A stretch of DNA of 64,000 nt from Pukyongiella litopenaei (lineage in GTDB: Bacteria; Pseudomonadota; Alphaproteobacteria; Rhodobacterales; Rhodobacteraceae). The notes under the pieces were generated by a model. It had not been told where the DNA came from. It saw only the letters and a list, made by a program, of their open reading frames with translations, and did no database searches. Positions 17,985 to 25,718 of the stretch are shown piece by piece. The stretch spans positions 372,001-436,000 of the forward strand of contig NZ_CP027665.1 in assembly GCF_003008555.2 (NCBI RefSeq), given 5' to 3'. The stretch's first letter is position 1; each line of letters begins with the position of its first letter. The position numbers and the translations under genes were made by a program.

Positions 17985-18145
17985 GCGACGGTCGGTTCCT
18001 GTTGAGAAACGATGGTTGTGCAACGACGTTGGGCAGATGCGCAGATCAAGCAGCAGCGGCAAGTGTGAAATATGGGGCCGCACACGATCTGGTAGTGATC
18101 AAAAAGTGAACGCCTAGACTTTGATTGGAAACTCAGCTAAGGAAA
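17985..18145. other. Gene-free A/T-richer spacer
   Basis: First part of a 305-bp gap (17985-18289) between the small membrane gene and the GIY-YIG gene. I see no ORF with protein character here; the rest of the gap holds the hairpins listed separately. Confidence 0.5.
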
Positions 18146-18176
18146 AACCGTGCAGGTGGTGAAGACCTGCACGGTT
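18146..18176. terminator. Strong 12-bp hairpin
   Basis: AACCGTGCAGGT and ACCTGCACGGTT pair perfectly around the loop GGTGAAG. Five A bases precede it, giving a T-run for minus-strand RNA, and TTAAAG follows. It fits a rho-independent terminator, best for leftward transcripts, possibly bidirectional. A second small GC hairpin (CCGCC/GGCGG) lies about 10 bp further on and is followed by GATTTT. Confidence 0.65.
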
Positions 18177-18264
18177 AAAGCAACCCGCCGTTGGCTGGCG
18201 GTGATTTTACGAATTCGTATGGCCCTTTTAGCGCTATGTGAATCGCCAAGTCAAGTCAGTCAAC

Positions 18265-18285
18265 GGCTCCTATCAAGAAGGAGCC
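18265..18285 (+). promoter_or_regulatory. Hairpin sequestering the GIY-YIG ribosome binding site
   Basis: GGCTCCT (18265-18271) pairs with AGGAGCC (18279-18285) around loop ATCAAGA. The right arm contains the AAGGAG ribosome binding site of the gene starting at 18290, so the fold would hide it and dampen translation until opened. Confidence 0.5.
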
Positions 18286-18289
18286 AAAC

Positions 18290-18640
18290 ATGGCTTTGAA
18301 TATCACCTGGCGCGGTACGAGCGGGCAATCGTATACCTTCGAAACCCACCCCATCGGGACGCAGTTCAACCCAGTATCAGGGGTCTACATCTTCTGTAGG
18401 CAAGTTGCTTCGGGGAACTGGGAAGCTCTCTACGTTGGTGAAACCCATTCCCTCGAACAAAGACTGAATACTGGGATAGGATCTCACGATGGCTATGCGC
18501 GGGCCCGTCATCTTGGCATGACCCATATCGCTGCGCTTATCGTAACTGGCCACGCCGAGCGCTTGCGCATTGAAACTGATCTTCGGCACGGGCTGAATCC
18601 TTCTGCAAATGCCCAGAATGCACTGGGAGGGTTTCGCTAA
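18290..18640 (+). CDS. Single-domain GIY-YIG nuclease-like protein
   Basis: A 116-residue protein that is little more than one GIY-YIG domain. G31-V-Y33 starts the first strand, Y48-V-G50 the second, R58 is in place of the catalytic arginine, and E95 and N103 fit the metal-binding glutamate and conserved asparagine (RIETDLRHGLNP). There is no separate DNA-binding domain. Its stop overlaps the start of the next gene (TAATG), so the two form a unit. The surrounding DNA is A/T-richer than the phage core. Likely an accessory (moron) nuclease; defence or superinfection exclusion is speculation. Confidence 0.75.
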   Translation: MALNITWRGTSGQSYTFETHPIGTQFNPVSGVYIFCRQVASGNWEALYVGETHSLEQRLNTGIGSHDGYARARHLGMTHIAALIVTGHAERLRIETDLRHGLNPSANAQNALGGFR

Positions 18641-18894
18641 TGGCCCAGCTCCATGCCGCTCTCGTTAGAGAGCAAAATGTCACTTTCGCGGTGGCGATTA
18701 TGAAGGACCATGTTCTTAACAGCCCTTCTACTGCTGATCAGCAGATACGAGCCGTAGCCGTGGCACTTGGGTGCCCTCTGGTGGTCTTGATGGGCGAGAG
18801 AAATCGCAAACTGCGAGGCAATCGGAAAGATGTTGTGGACTTTGTATCTCGCATCGATCCCGCTCGACTCCCGTGGAAAAAGTACAATGTTTGA
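18640..18894 (+). CDS. Hypothetical partner of the GIY-YIG protein
   Basis: An 84-residue protein (MAQLHAALVREQNVTFAV...) whose ATG shares a base with the stop of the GIY-YIG gene. It has an alternating hydrophobic pattern, VMGERNRKLRGNRKDVVDFV in the middle and ends LPWKKYNV. I recall similar small proteins in alphaproteobacteria but know of no function. The tight coupling suggests it acts with the nuclease, as modulator or immunity factor. Confidence 0.65.
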   Translation: MAQLHAALVREQNVTFAVAIMKDHVLNSPSTADQQIRAVAVALGCPLVVLMGERNRKLRGNRKDVVDFVSRIDPARLPWKKYNV

Positions 18895-19260
18895 TGATGG
18901 TTTGATTCAATAGATCGAGCGCGTCCAGTAGGATCTCTCTGCACTGGGCGCGTTCAGCTTCATCCAAGGGAACTTGAACAAGGTCGTCGACCCCGGTCCA
19001 TAGAACGAGACCCTCGGAGTTCTCTATTTTCAGTTCCATTCCATCGGCCCTTTTTTATCAACCTACAACAAACGCCACTTACCCTTACGATTGATGAACA
19101 CGCCTTGCGCTAGAACGGTCGTTCGAGCAACGACATCCCTGAAACGCACAATCGAACGGTTGCACCAACAGACATACCTCGCAAGAATCGCAGGAACCAC
19201 CCTGCCACGGTGATCGGAACGATTATGATTAGCAGACCATCTGGCAACGCTACAACCTGC
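18895..19260. other. Spacer with no confident gene
   Basis: About 365 bp, relatively A/T-rich, between the convergent GIY-YIG unit and the end of the leftward lysis operon. A minus-strand frame (18728-19039) would overlap the partner gene and is doubtful. GTCGTT/AACGAC near 19117-19133 can form a small hairpin that may end the leftward operon. Confidence 0.4.
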
Positions 19261-19569
19261 TCACGCCGGATCGCTATCCGGCTCCTCCGCGATGGTCTCG
19301 AAGCTCTCCCCGGAACCAATCATGCAGGTCAGCCCATTCGGCAGGGTCTTGATGATCGTCCACGTTCCGGTCTCGCGCGAGGCAAACAGTTCCATCAGAG
19401 ACCCGGAACCGTCCAGGCCGATGCTTTGCCGGGTCTCGCCGTAGTTCCGAGCCAGGTTCATCAACATGCGCTCACGGATCTCGCAGGACGTGCTCTGCGC
19501 AGCCGCAGGCATGGCCGTTGACGCTGCCAAGGTGGCGGCGGACAGCAATACCAACCTGCGCCGGCTCAT
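19261..19569 (-). CDS. Small secreted protein at the end of the lysis operon
   Basis: A 102-residue protein with a clear signal peptide (RRRLVLLSAATLAASTAMPAAAQ) and a mature part with two cysteines, GTWTIIKTLPNGLTCMIGSG. It resembles small periplasmic proteins found in many alphaproteobacteria, with no known role. The start overlaps the stop of the Rz1-like gene by ATGA, so it is translated from the lysis transcript. Confidence 0.7.
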   Translation of the reverse strand: MSRRRLVLLSAATLAASTAMPAAAQSTSCEIRERMLMNLARNYGETRQSIGLDGSGSLMELFASRETGTWTIIKTLPNGLTCMIGSGESFETIAEEPDSDPA

Positions 19570-19760
19570 GATCCACACGCCGCGTAGGCGCCATTGTTCG
19601 TGGCGATGATTTCGGCCGCATCACGATCGGTCGCCACCAGTTCCCGCGCCGCGGACTCTGTCAACTGCACCGGCAGATACACCTCGCAGAAATCGCCGGG
19701 GCGGCTACAGCCTGCGATCGCGACCAGTGAGGCGGCGCACAAGATCTTCGTCGTTTTCAT
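19566..19760 (-). CDS. Rz1-like outer-membrane spanin lipoprotein
   Basis: A 64-residue lipoprotein: signal MKTTKILCAASLVAIAGC with C18 lipidated, then a short mature chain with further cysteines (DFCEVYLP, AACGS). It starts inside the preceding 71-residue membrane-protein gene, overlapping it by 56 bp in another frame, which is the classic Rz/Rz1 arrangement. Spanins fuse inner and outer membranes in the last step of lysis. Confidence 0.8.
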   Translation of the reverse strand: MKTTKILCAASLVAIAGCSRPGDFCEVYLPVQLTESAARELVATDRDAAEIIATNNGAYAACGS

Positions 19761-19920
19761 CAGAGATCTCCCTTCTGATCTGCTCACGATTTCGGATCGC
19801 CCTGCCCGTCCGTCTGGCCCGCTTTCGTGCCTCGCGGCCGCTGCGCCAGACCGACCCGGCAATGAACGCCACCAGCGCCGTGACGACGATAGCGGCGATG
19901 GTGGTGGTCAGGCCGGTCAT
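19705..19920 (-). CDS. Rz-like inner-membrane spanin
   Basis: A 71-residue protein with one N-terminal membrane segment (TTTIAAIVVTALVAFIAGSVW) and a highly charged, helical periplasmic tail. It is shorter than lambda Rz, but position, topology and the overlapping lipoprotein gene point to the i-spanin. Its ATG overlaps the upstream stop codon (ATGA). Confidence 0.7.
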   Translation of the reverse strand: MTGLTTTIAAIVVTALVAFIAGSVWRSGREARKRARRTGRAIRNREQIRREISDENDEDLVRRLTGRDRRL

Positions 19921-20195
19921 CCGATCACCTGCATGTTCTGCCAGGCGATGAACGTGGTTGCGGCCGTGATAGCCCAGATCCATTGCGGGGTGCGGCTGTT
20001 CAGGATCAGACAGGCGGCGCCACCCGCGACAGCGAGCTTCAGCAGGATCCACAGATCGCCCAGGCTCATTGCCCAGTCGAGGATCGGGTTCGCCTCGCGC
20101 GTTCCGGCATGTTTCAGCGCCTCGATCGTGGTCAGCACGTCCGCGAGCTGCGCCAGGGCGAAGGCGATGACGGCAACCAGCAGCCCCCGGTTCAT
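19917..20195 (-). CDS. Small membrane protein of the lysis cassette (DUF5658-like)
   Basis: A 92-residue protein with three hydrophobic helices. QLADVLTTIEALKHAG followed by EANPIL fits the DUF5658 pattern. Between holin and spanin genes it may modulate the holin or be a second holin. Start and stop codons overlap both neighbours by 4 bp. Confidence 0.65.
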   Translation of the reverse strand: MNRGLLVAVIAFALAQLADVLTTIEALKHAGTREANPILDWAMSLGDLWILLKLAVAGGAACLILNSRTPQWIWAITAATTFIAWQNMQVIG

Positions 20196-20440
20196 CGCCG
20201 TGCCCTCGGGTCCACGGTGTAGGGCCGGGACGCGCCGCCCCTCTGCTGCATCACCAGTGCCGTGCAGGCGGCGGCAACCAGCGGCGCGGCCTCGACCGCC
20301 ACATGCGCCCATTCGTCGCCGGCCAGCGCGCTGACAACCGTGCGCAGCGCGGTCGGATCGATGGTGGACAGCGACGACAGGATCGCGATCAGGCCGGCCC
20401 AGAAGGACCGGGTCCAGGCAAAGAAAATCGGTGCGTTCAT
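20192..20440 (-). CDS. Putative holin
   Basis: An 82-residue protein with two weak hydrophobic segments (FWAGLIAILSSLS and HVAVEAAPLVAAACTALVM) and a basic C-terminus ending DPRARR. Size, topology and place directly after the endolysin gene suggest a holin. No sequence signature makes this certain. Confidence 0.6.
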   Translation of the reverse strand: MNAPIFFAWTRSFWAGLIAILSSLSTIDPTALRTVVSALAGDEWAHVAVEAAPLVAAACTALVMQQRGGASRPYTVDPRARR

Positions 20441-20517
20441 AGTGCAGTCTCCCAAAGAAAAAGACCCCGGAGGGGCCTCGGTTTCCGCATTGGTGCCGCC
20501 GTCCGCCGGATCCGGCG

Positions 20518-21147
20518 TCAGGCCACCAGCGGGCAGGTCGGATTGCCCAAAGGGCACGGGCAGTTTTCCTCCCCGCCCTCGATCAGGCGCAGCCCGGCCT
20601 CAAATTCGCGGGCGTATCCGGCGATTTGCTCGGCCTTGTCGGTGCCGTTCACGATCCGCCGGGCGTTCACATAGTCGGTGCCGGCGCTGTTGATGTAGTC
20701 GGCGAGGTTCTTGCCGGTGAAGGTGCCGCGGATCATGCCCTCCCAGATGATCAGGGCCGAGTATTCCGGTTCGGTGGCCAGATCGGGTTTGTTCACCAGG
20801 TCGATCTCGCGGCCGTGTTCCAGCGACAGCAGGACCGACATGCGGGCGTAGTTGGCCAGCCAGGTCAGCTGCACCATGCCGCGCCCGTAATAGGCGACCG
20901 GCACGCCCCGGATCAGCCAGATCGGTCGGCCATAATCGTGCTCCGATCCCTCGCCGATCTCGTGGTCGTATTTGAACCGCGCCGTTTCGTGGTAGGCGGT
21001 CGCCATGGCATAGGCGGTGTCCTCGATGCCGCGCTCGCGGCGCAGGGCCTCGTCCAGCAGCCGGTCCAGAGGTTTGCGCTGCCAGTCCGGCAGGCTGCCG
21101 TAGAACAGCGCCCCGGCGACGTGATCATAGAACGGTTGTCGGCTCAT
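20518..21147 (-). CDS. Endolysin, GH19 chitinase/lysozyme-like
   Basis: A 209-residue endolysin. The segment AYHETARFKYDHEIGEGS carries the putative catalytic glutamates of the GH19-type fold, and YYGRGMVQLTWLANYARMS is the strongly conserved substrate-site block of phage GH19 lysins. It would cleave peptidoglycan glycan strands. No signal peptide is present, so export depends on the holin. Its start overlaps the stop of the upstream membrane-protein gene (ATGA). Confidence 0.88.
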   Translation of the reverse strand: MSRQPFYDHVAGALFYGSLPDWQRKPLDRLLDEALRRERGIEDTAYAMATAYHETARFKYDHEIGEGSEHDYGRPIWLIRGVPVAYYGRGMVQLTWLANYARMSVLLSLEHGREIDLVNKPDLATEPEYSALIIWEGMIRGTFTGKNLADYINSAGTDYVNARRIVNGTDKAEQIAGYAREFEAGLRLIEGGEENCPCPLGNPTCPLVA

Positions 21148-21755
21148 TGCTCTTCCCTCTCCAACAGCCTGAATATCAGCGGGTCGGTGCGCTCGAACCG
21201 CACCGCGCCCGCGCAGCGGTATTGCAGCTCCATGTGCATCACGATCCTGCCCGGTTGCAGCGCGGCGGGCAGGTCAAATTCGATGATCATGCGCGACGTT
21301 TCGGTCGTCAGTTGGCGTTGCGGCGGCAGCATCGAGCCCGACAGCCGGGCGCCTGTTTCGTCCTCGAACACCGCGATACCCTGAATGTAGATGCAGGATG
21401 CGCCCGCCTCGGTCCGCCGCATGAAGAACACGCCGGTGGCCGTGTCGCCGACATAGACTGGTTCGCGGACGAAACTGCGGCCGGGCAGGATCTGCAGCAC
21501 CCGATCTTCGCCCGCGATGCGCTGCACATCCGCGCGCAGCTGTTGCAGGCCGTCCTGAACCCGGGTCACGTTTTCGACCGTGGCCAGGTTGGCGAGGCCG
21601 AGCTCACGGCCGACCATCGCCCACAGGCGTGGCGAGAACCCCGACCACAACACGATGGCGATGGCCGACAGGATGGTGGACACGGCACCCCCGATCACCA
21701 GCCCGTCGCGGACCAGACCGGCCAGCCTGGTCATGGTCAATGGGGCGTCACCCAT
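21144..21755 (-). CDS. Membrane-anchored phage protein upstream of endolysin
   Basis: A 203-residue protein from the ATG at 21755. One N-terminal membrane segment (VIGGAVSTILSAIAIVLW) and a short coiled-coil-like stretch are followed by a ~120-residue beta-rich domain. I do not recognise the family. Cotranscription with the endolysin suggests a role in lysis or envelope interaction. Confidence 0.65.
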   Translation of the reverse strand: MGDAPLTMTRLAGLVRDGLVIGGAVSTILSAIAIVLWSGFSPRLWAMVGRELGLANLATVENVTRVQDGLQQLRADVQRIAGEDRVLQILPGRSFVREPVYVGDTATGVFFMRRTEAGASCIYIQGIAVFEDETGARLSGSMLPPQRQLTTETSRMIIEFDLPAALQPGRIVMHMELQYRCAGAVRFERTDPLIFRLLEREEQ

Positions 21756-21835
21756 TGGATACGACCTCTCTCTGCATCTCATGTTTGCCTCGCGGGTTCA
21801 TCGTTCCTGCCCCCCTCAACCCTATGGCCCCGTAG

Positions 21836-22156
21836 TCACCCCAGATCCTCGTGGATGTGGACTTTCAAATGTCTGTTGTTCGGGAATTTCTCGACCCCGC
21901 CATCAGAATAGGTGACCTTGATTTCGGCCAGGTAGAACCCGCGGGTGATGGTGTTTCCGGCGGTCCATTCGTAGCTGACGATACCGGCCGGCGCGTCCTC
22001 GATTACGCACGCCGCATCAACCGCAAGCACACCGTTTCGCGACATGAGCAGCTCGACTGTCGCGCCGGTCAGGTCGATGGGCTCGCCGCTGCCCGTCATC
22101 AGCCTTGCCATGAGTATGGGCCGCGTGCTGGCGCGCTTGAGCGTGAAATCAACCAT
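21836..22156 (-). CDS. BppU/Ig-like small tail protein
   Basis: A 106-residue protein (MVDFTLKRASTRPILMARL...). The pattern of a short LTGATVELLM strand, a central VSYEWTAGNT and a final FYLAEIKVTYSDG resembles the N-terminal domain of baseplate upper proteins (BppU/DUF2479-like immunoglobulin fold). It sits between the repeat-rich fibre and the lysis genes, so probably is part of the receptor-binding apparatus. Confidence 0.6.
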   Translation of the reverse strand: MVDFTLKRASTRPILMARLMTGSGEPIDLTGATVELLMSRNGVLAVDAACVIEDAPAGIVSYEWTAGNTITRGFYLAEIKVTYSDGGVEKFPNNRHLKVHIHEDLG

Positions 22157-22187
22157 ACCTTACCTTCCGAAATCCGAATGTTTCGCG

Positions 22188-23990
22188 TTAGAACAGGATG
22201 ACATCGTTCTGGTGCGGATAGAGCCACACCTGCTGCGTGGCACCGCCGATAAACTCTGCCCGCGCCGGGACCGGTGACGGGAGCGCCCCGCCGGATATGG
22301 CCGGCATTGCCGTAGCCGATCCGCCCGCCACGCGGTGAACCTGCGCAATCGCGCCGCCGCTGATGAACGGGATGGCGAGAATATCCGTGCCGCCGATCCG
22401 GTGAACCTGCCCCACGGCCCCGCCCGACACCGCTGGCCGGGCCGATACCGAACCACCCGCGACCGCGATGGTGGGGGTGAGACTGCCACCCGTAGTCACG
22501 GGCTGCGCGGAAACCGAACCGCCCGGAACGCGATGCGTCTGGCCTATCGCGCCGCCCGTGATGGCTGGCGATACGATGATTTCCCGACCGGCAACGCGGT
22601 GCGTCTGACCGACCGCCCCGCCGGATGTGGCTGGCTGCGCCGACACCTCGGCACCGGGAACGGCATTGGTTGGCGACAGCGCCCCGCCGGATATGGCTGG
22701 TGCGGCTGTGACAGCACCACCGGGAACCCTGTGCGTCTGACCAATCGCGCCGCCGGTCGCAACGGGCTGCGCGGATACCGACGCGCCGGGAACGGAGTTT
22801 GTCGCGGCCAGCGCCCCACCGGAGATAGCCGGGGCTGCGGATACCTCGCCACCAGCAACCCGATGGGTTTGGCCTATTGCCCCGCCAGAGGCAGTGGGTT
22901 GCGCCGTGACAGCGCCACCGTCAACGCGGTGCGTCTGCCCAACGTCCCCGCCAGAGACCACAGGCTGTGCGGCAGTAGCGCCACCGGCAACGCGGTGCGT
23001 CTGCCCTACACCGCCACCCGTGACTACCGGCTGCGCGGCAACAGCGGCCCCGCCGATGCTGTGAACCTGCCCGACTGCGCCGCCGGTCAGCGCCGGGCTG
23101 GCCGATGCCTCGCCCCCACCGACACGGTGCGTCTGCGCCAGTCCGCCGCCAGAGATAGCCGGGGCTGCCGAAACACCCGCGCCCGGAACACGGTGGGTCT
23201 GGCCTACGGCGCCACCGGAAATGGACGGTGCGGCAGAAACGGACGCGCCAGCCACGGTGTCGCCGCTGCTCGGAACCGATGCCCCCGGCGGCAACATGAC
23301 CTCCGACAGCACAACGCCGCCGTTCTCAATCGTAAAGTCGTTGCCGTTGCCGCTGTTGTCTTTGCCCGCGTTGGTGTCGTCCTGCCCGCGCAGGGCATAG
23401 ATCAGGTTTGCTTCCGGCCCAGCGTCGAAATTCTTGGCCTCGCCAATGCTGGTGTTGCAGCCAAGCTGGTTCAGGCTCCACAGCCCATCGACCAGCGCGA
23501 AGCCGTAGAGATAGGCCTCGAAACCATCGTCCGAAGGTCCGCCGGAACCGCCGGGATCGTCGCCCAGCACATAGTGGATTTCGTTGCTCTCGATGGACGA
23601 CGCCACCGACGATGTGTCGCGGGTCGCGGAATCGGTCGAGTCGTCGCCCGTCCGGTAAATCTCGATGGCGGCATCCGTGGTGCCGTCGAAATTGAGCCCC
23701 ATTTTGCAGGCAACAAAGCACCACTCATTGGCCGGGAGCGTGACCCCCGCGCCGTTGCTGCTGGACGAGTTGCCGTAGCGCACCCGCAGCTCGCTGCCGA
23801 CAAGGAATATCTGGCAGTCGCCGTCCTGGTTGGCCCAGACTGTGCGCCACGAGTTGGACCCCGAATTGTAGATCGCGAAAAAGACGGTAAATTCCGCACC
23901 CGACCCCAGCCCCGGAACGGCAGACGCCGACCGCAGCCCGGTGTTGGCCGAGGCGGATGCGGAATAGAGACTGCGACCAGAAGCGGACAT
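22188..23990 (-). CDS. Tail fibre-like protein: LamG-type head plus fifteen 22-residue repeats
   Basis: A 600-residue protein. Residues ~1-210 look like a concanavalin/LamG-type beta-sandwich (FTVFFAIYNSGSNSWRTVW..., LPANEWCFVACKMG). Residues 246-575 are fifteen tandem 22-residue repeats with consensus V-x-G-[AG]-x-V-x-A-x-P-x-x-[ST]-G-G-A-[VI]-G-Q-T-H-R. A 25-residue aromatic-containing tail closes the chain. Such Gly/Ala-rich periodic stretches suit a beta-solenoid or fibre shaft. Its place next to the tail tip suggests adsorption. Repeats vary in sequence but not in length. Confidence 0.75.
   Translation of the reverse strand: MSASGRSLYSASASANTGLRSASAVPGLGSGAEFTVFFAIYNSGSNSWRTVWANQDGDCQIFLVGSELRVRYGNSSSSNGAGVTLPANEWCFVACKMGLNFDGTTDAAIEIYRTGDDSTDSATRDTSSVASSIESNEIHYVLGDDPGGSGGPSDDGFEAYLYGFALVDGLWSLNQLGCNTSIGEAKNFDAGPEANLIYALRGQDDTNAGKDNSGNGNDFTIENGGVVLSEVMLPPGASVPSSGDTVAGASVSAAPSISGGAVGQTHRVPGAGVSAAPAISGGGLAQTHRVGGGEASASPALTGGAVGQVHSIGGAAVAAQPVVTGGGVGQTHRVAGGATAAQPVVSGGDVGQTHRVDGGAVTAQPTASGGAIGQTHRVAGGEVSAAPAISGGALAATNSVPGASVSAQPVATGGAIGQTHRVPGGAVTAAPAISGGALSPTNAVPGAEVSAQPATSGGAVGQTHRVAGREIIVSPAITGGAIGQTHRVPGGSVSAQPVTTGGSLTPTIAVAGGSVSARPAVSGGAVGQVHRIGGTDILAIPFISGGAIAQVHRVAGGSATAMPAISGGALPSPVPARAEFIGGATQQVWLYPHQNDVILF
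22266..23255 (-). repeat. Fifteen 66-bp coding repeats
   Basis: 990 bp that encode 15 copies of a 22-residue unit without any insertion or deletion. Some copies replace the usual GQTHR ending with AATNS, SPTNA or TPTIA. DNA copies differ by scattered substitutions, so the array is not freshly amplified. Confidence 0.92.
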
Positions 23991-23991
23991 G

Positions 23992-24480
23992 TTACGCGCC
24001 TACAACCTCGAACTCGGCAATCAGCGCCGCCAGTTCCGTGCTGGCCCGCAGCGGCGCTGCCTTGGTTTCAGGGATCACGCTCGCGAACGTCAGATCCTTG
24101 GTCTGGACGCCGTCGAAATTGCGCACCACCAGCCCGATCACCTCCGGGCCGGTCAGGGTGGCAATCATCGCATCGAGCCGCGCGTTCCACGCCGCTGCCG
24201 CCGTTTCCAGCACGACCGCCTGCGCCTGGAACGCGGCGATCGTGGCGGGACCGTTGACGGACGCCATGTAGGCCTCGGCCGCCGGAACCGCCTTCGCCGC
24301 CTCGGTCAGCACCTGGTAGGTCTGATACTTGGACGACCGCAGCCCCTGCTGGATGGCGTGCAGGTCGCGGATGGACAGATCGCCCGTGCCATCGCGCACC
24401 CTGCGCAGCGCCTCCGCTGCAACGATCACGGCCCGCACACAGCGATCCATGACCCGCGGGAACTGGCTCAGGGTGGTCAT
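23992..24480 (-). CDS. Hypothetical tail-region protein
   Basis: A 162-residue, mostly helical, Ala-rich protein (MTTLSQFPRVMDRCVRAVIV...). No recognised family. Its start overlaps the stop of the gene upstream (ATGA), and it ends one base before the fibre gene. Probably a fibre-associated or chaperone-type tail protein. Confidence 0.6.
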   Translation of the reverse strand: MTTLSQFPRVMDRCVRAVIVAAEALRRVRDGTGDLSIRDLHAIQQGLRSSKYQTYQVLTEAAKAVPAAEAYMASVNGPATIAAFQAQAVVLETAAAAWNARLDAMIATLTGPEVIGLVVRNFDGVQTKDLTFASVIPETKAAPLRASTELAALIAEFEVVGA

Positions 24481-24866
24481 GGCGACCCGGCGGGACCAAA
24501 GCCCAGCTCGACCACGCTCGACAGTGCCAGCGCGTTGCCGCTCGTCAGAACCTGTTGTTCCAGTTCCGCAATATCCGCGACAGCCAGCAGGCGGTTGTCG
24601 TTGGCATCGACCAGCGCCCAGAATTTCCCGGTGCCGTTCGCGGTCACGGAACCATCGGTGAACGTCGAGATGTCCACCTTCCGACCGCCACCGGTGCGAG
24701 GCGCCAGCGCGGTGAGCGCGGGTGCGGTCTTGTTGCCCAGCGTGTAGGTTGCCGTCGCCTCGGCAAATGTCGTCGGCTCAGGGTCGCAGATATGCAGGAT
24801 GGGCGTGGTGGCATCCCGCAATGCCTGCAACCCATGATCATAAACGTCGTCGTGATAATAGGCCAT
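24477..24866 (-). CDS. Hypothetical tail-region structural protein
   Basis: A 129-residue protein beginning MAYYHDDVYDHGLQALRD, with a beta-rich middle (DISTFTDGSVTANGTGKFWALVD). I have seen similar short proteins beside tail-tip genes of alphaproteobacterial prophages, without assigned function. Coupled by ATGA to the next gene. Confidence 0.6.
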   Translation of the reverse strand: MAYYHDDVYDHGLQALRDATTPILHICDPEPTTFAEATATYTLGNKTAPALTALAPRTGGGRKVDISTFTDGSVTANGTGKFWALVDANDNRLLAVADIAELEQQVLTSGNALALSSVVELGFGPAGSP

Positions 24867-24916
24867 GATTGGTCCTCATGTTGAGCGGGTCACGCCCGCA
24901 GGTGGTTGGATTTGGA

Positions 24917-24985
24917 TTAGAGCGCGGCGATTACGGCGCGGAGCGCGGCAAGCGCGGTCAGCGTCTCACCGGGCCGGGATTGCAT
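24917..24985 (-). CDS. Possible 22-residue micro-ORF
   Basis: MQSRPGETLTALAALRAVIAAL, with its ATG sharing one base with the stop of the upstream tail gene (TGATG). The coupled start and lack of any other content in the 24867-24984 gap make a tiny gene possible; an eroded C-terminal piece is the alternative. Confidence 0.35.
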   Translation of the reverse strand: MQSRPGETLTALAALRAVIAAL

Positions 24986-25713
24986 CACGCCGCATGGGTC
25001 GTGAAAAATGTGTCGATATCCGTGTCCGTCTTGCCCTCGGCATAGGCCAGGGCAATAACCAGCGGATCAGTTCGGCGGATCGTCTCCATCCGCAGCAACC
25101 TGACTTGCGCCGCGAATTGCTCGCTTGCCGGCATCGACGCGATCAGTGTCGTCGCGGCAGCGGGTAAGCCATTGCCTTCGGCCCATGCCAAGCCTTCCGC
25201 CGCAGTAATCCAGCCGTCAGCCACGAGACCCGTCAGCAACTGCTGCGGCGTCAGTATCATGTCGCTGCGGGCCGCATCCTGCGCGGTCAGCGTCGGCGCG
25301 ATAACCTGCGCCCCCGGCGGCTCCGATGTCGCGTCTCCGGTCAGATCAAACTCTGCGTCGAGATACGGCCAGGGGGCATCCAGATACACACGCAGCGCGA
25401 CCGCCTCGCCCAGATGAACTTCCTGCGCGGTGATCTCGACAGGCTCGGCATAGAGCCGGGAATCCGTTCGGGCCATGATGCCTGCCGGTGGCTGGCTTGC
25501 GAAACTCCACCCCTGCCCGGTCGCTGTGATTTCAGGCAAGGCCGGTCGGGCTGTTGCCACACCATCGGCGAAATAGGTTTCCTCGCCGTCATACTCGCCT
25601 ACGACAGATACCTCGCCCGCCTGCGCCTGCGCCTCGACATCCCCGGCAAGCGCCATGCCGGTTCGCACGATGCGCCCGGTTGCGTCATAGACAGCAAAAG
25701 GCTCCATCTCCAT
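24985..25713 (-). CDS. Hypothetical tail-associated protein
   Basis: A 242-residue protein from the ATG at 25713 with AGAGG upstream; a GTG at 25722 overlapping the tail-tip stop is the alternative start. The N-terminus (EPFAVYDATGRIVRTG) is beta-rich. The C-terminal third is helical with repeated short acidic stretches (TPQQLLTGLVADGWITAAEG) resembling tail-fibre assembly or fibre-cap proteins. It follows the tail-tip gene directly. Confidence 0.6.
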   Translation of the reverse strand: MEMEPFAVYDATGRIVRTGMALAGDVEAQAQAGEVSVVGEYDGEETYFADGVATARPALPEITATGQGWSFASQPPAGIMARTDSRLYAEPVEITAQEVHLGEAVALRVYLDAPWPYLDAEFDLTGDATSEPPGAQVIAPTLTAQDAARSDMILTPQQLLTGLVADGWITAAEGLAWAEGNGLPAAATTLIASMPASEQFAAQVRLLRMETIRRTDPLVIALAYAEGKTDTDIDTFFTTHAA

Positions 25714-25718
25714 CGCCC

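Noticed and set aside
18728-19039. Minus-strand frame starting MELKIENSEGLVLWTG
   Set aside because: The first 50 residues look plausible, but it would overlap the GIY-YIG partner gene by 167 bp and has no clear ribosome site; left out as unproven.
19110-19319. Small membrane protein frame on the minus strand after the lysis operon
   Set aside because: It overlaps the secreted-protein gene and lacks a credible start codon outside it.
22335-24257. 640-codon plus-strand frame opposite the tail fibre
   Set aside because: Its periodicity merely mirrors the 66-bp repeats of the fibre gene on the minus strand.
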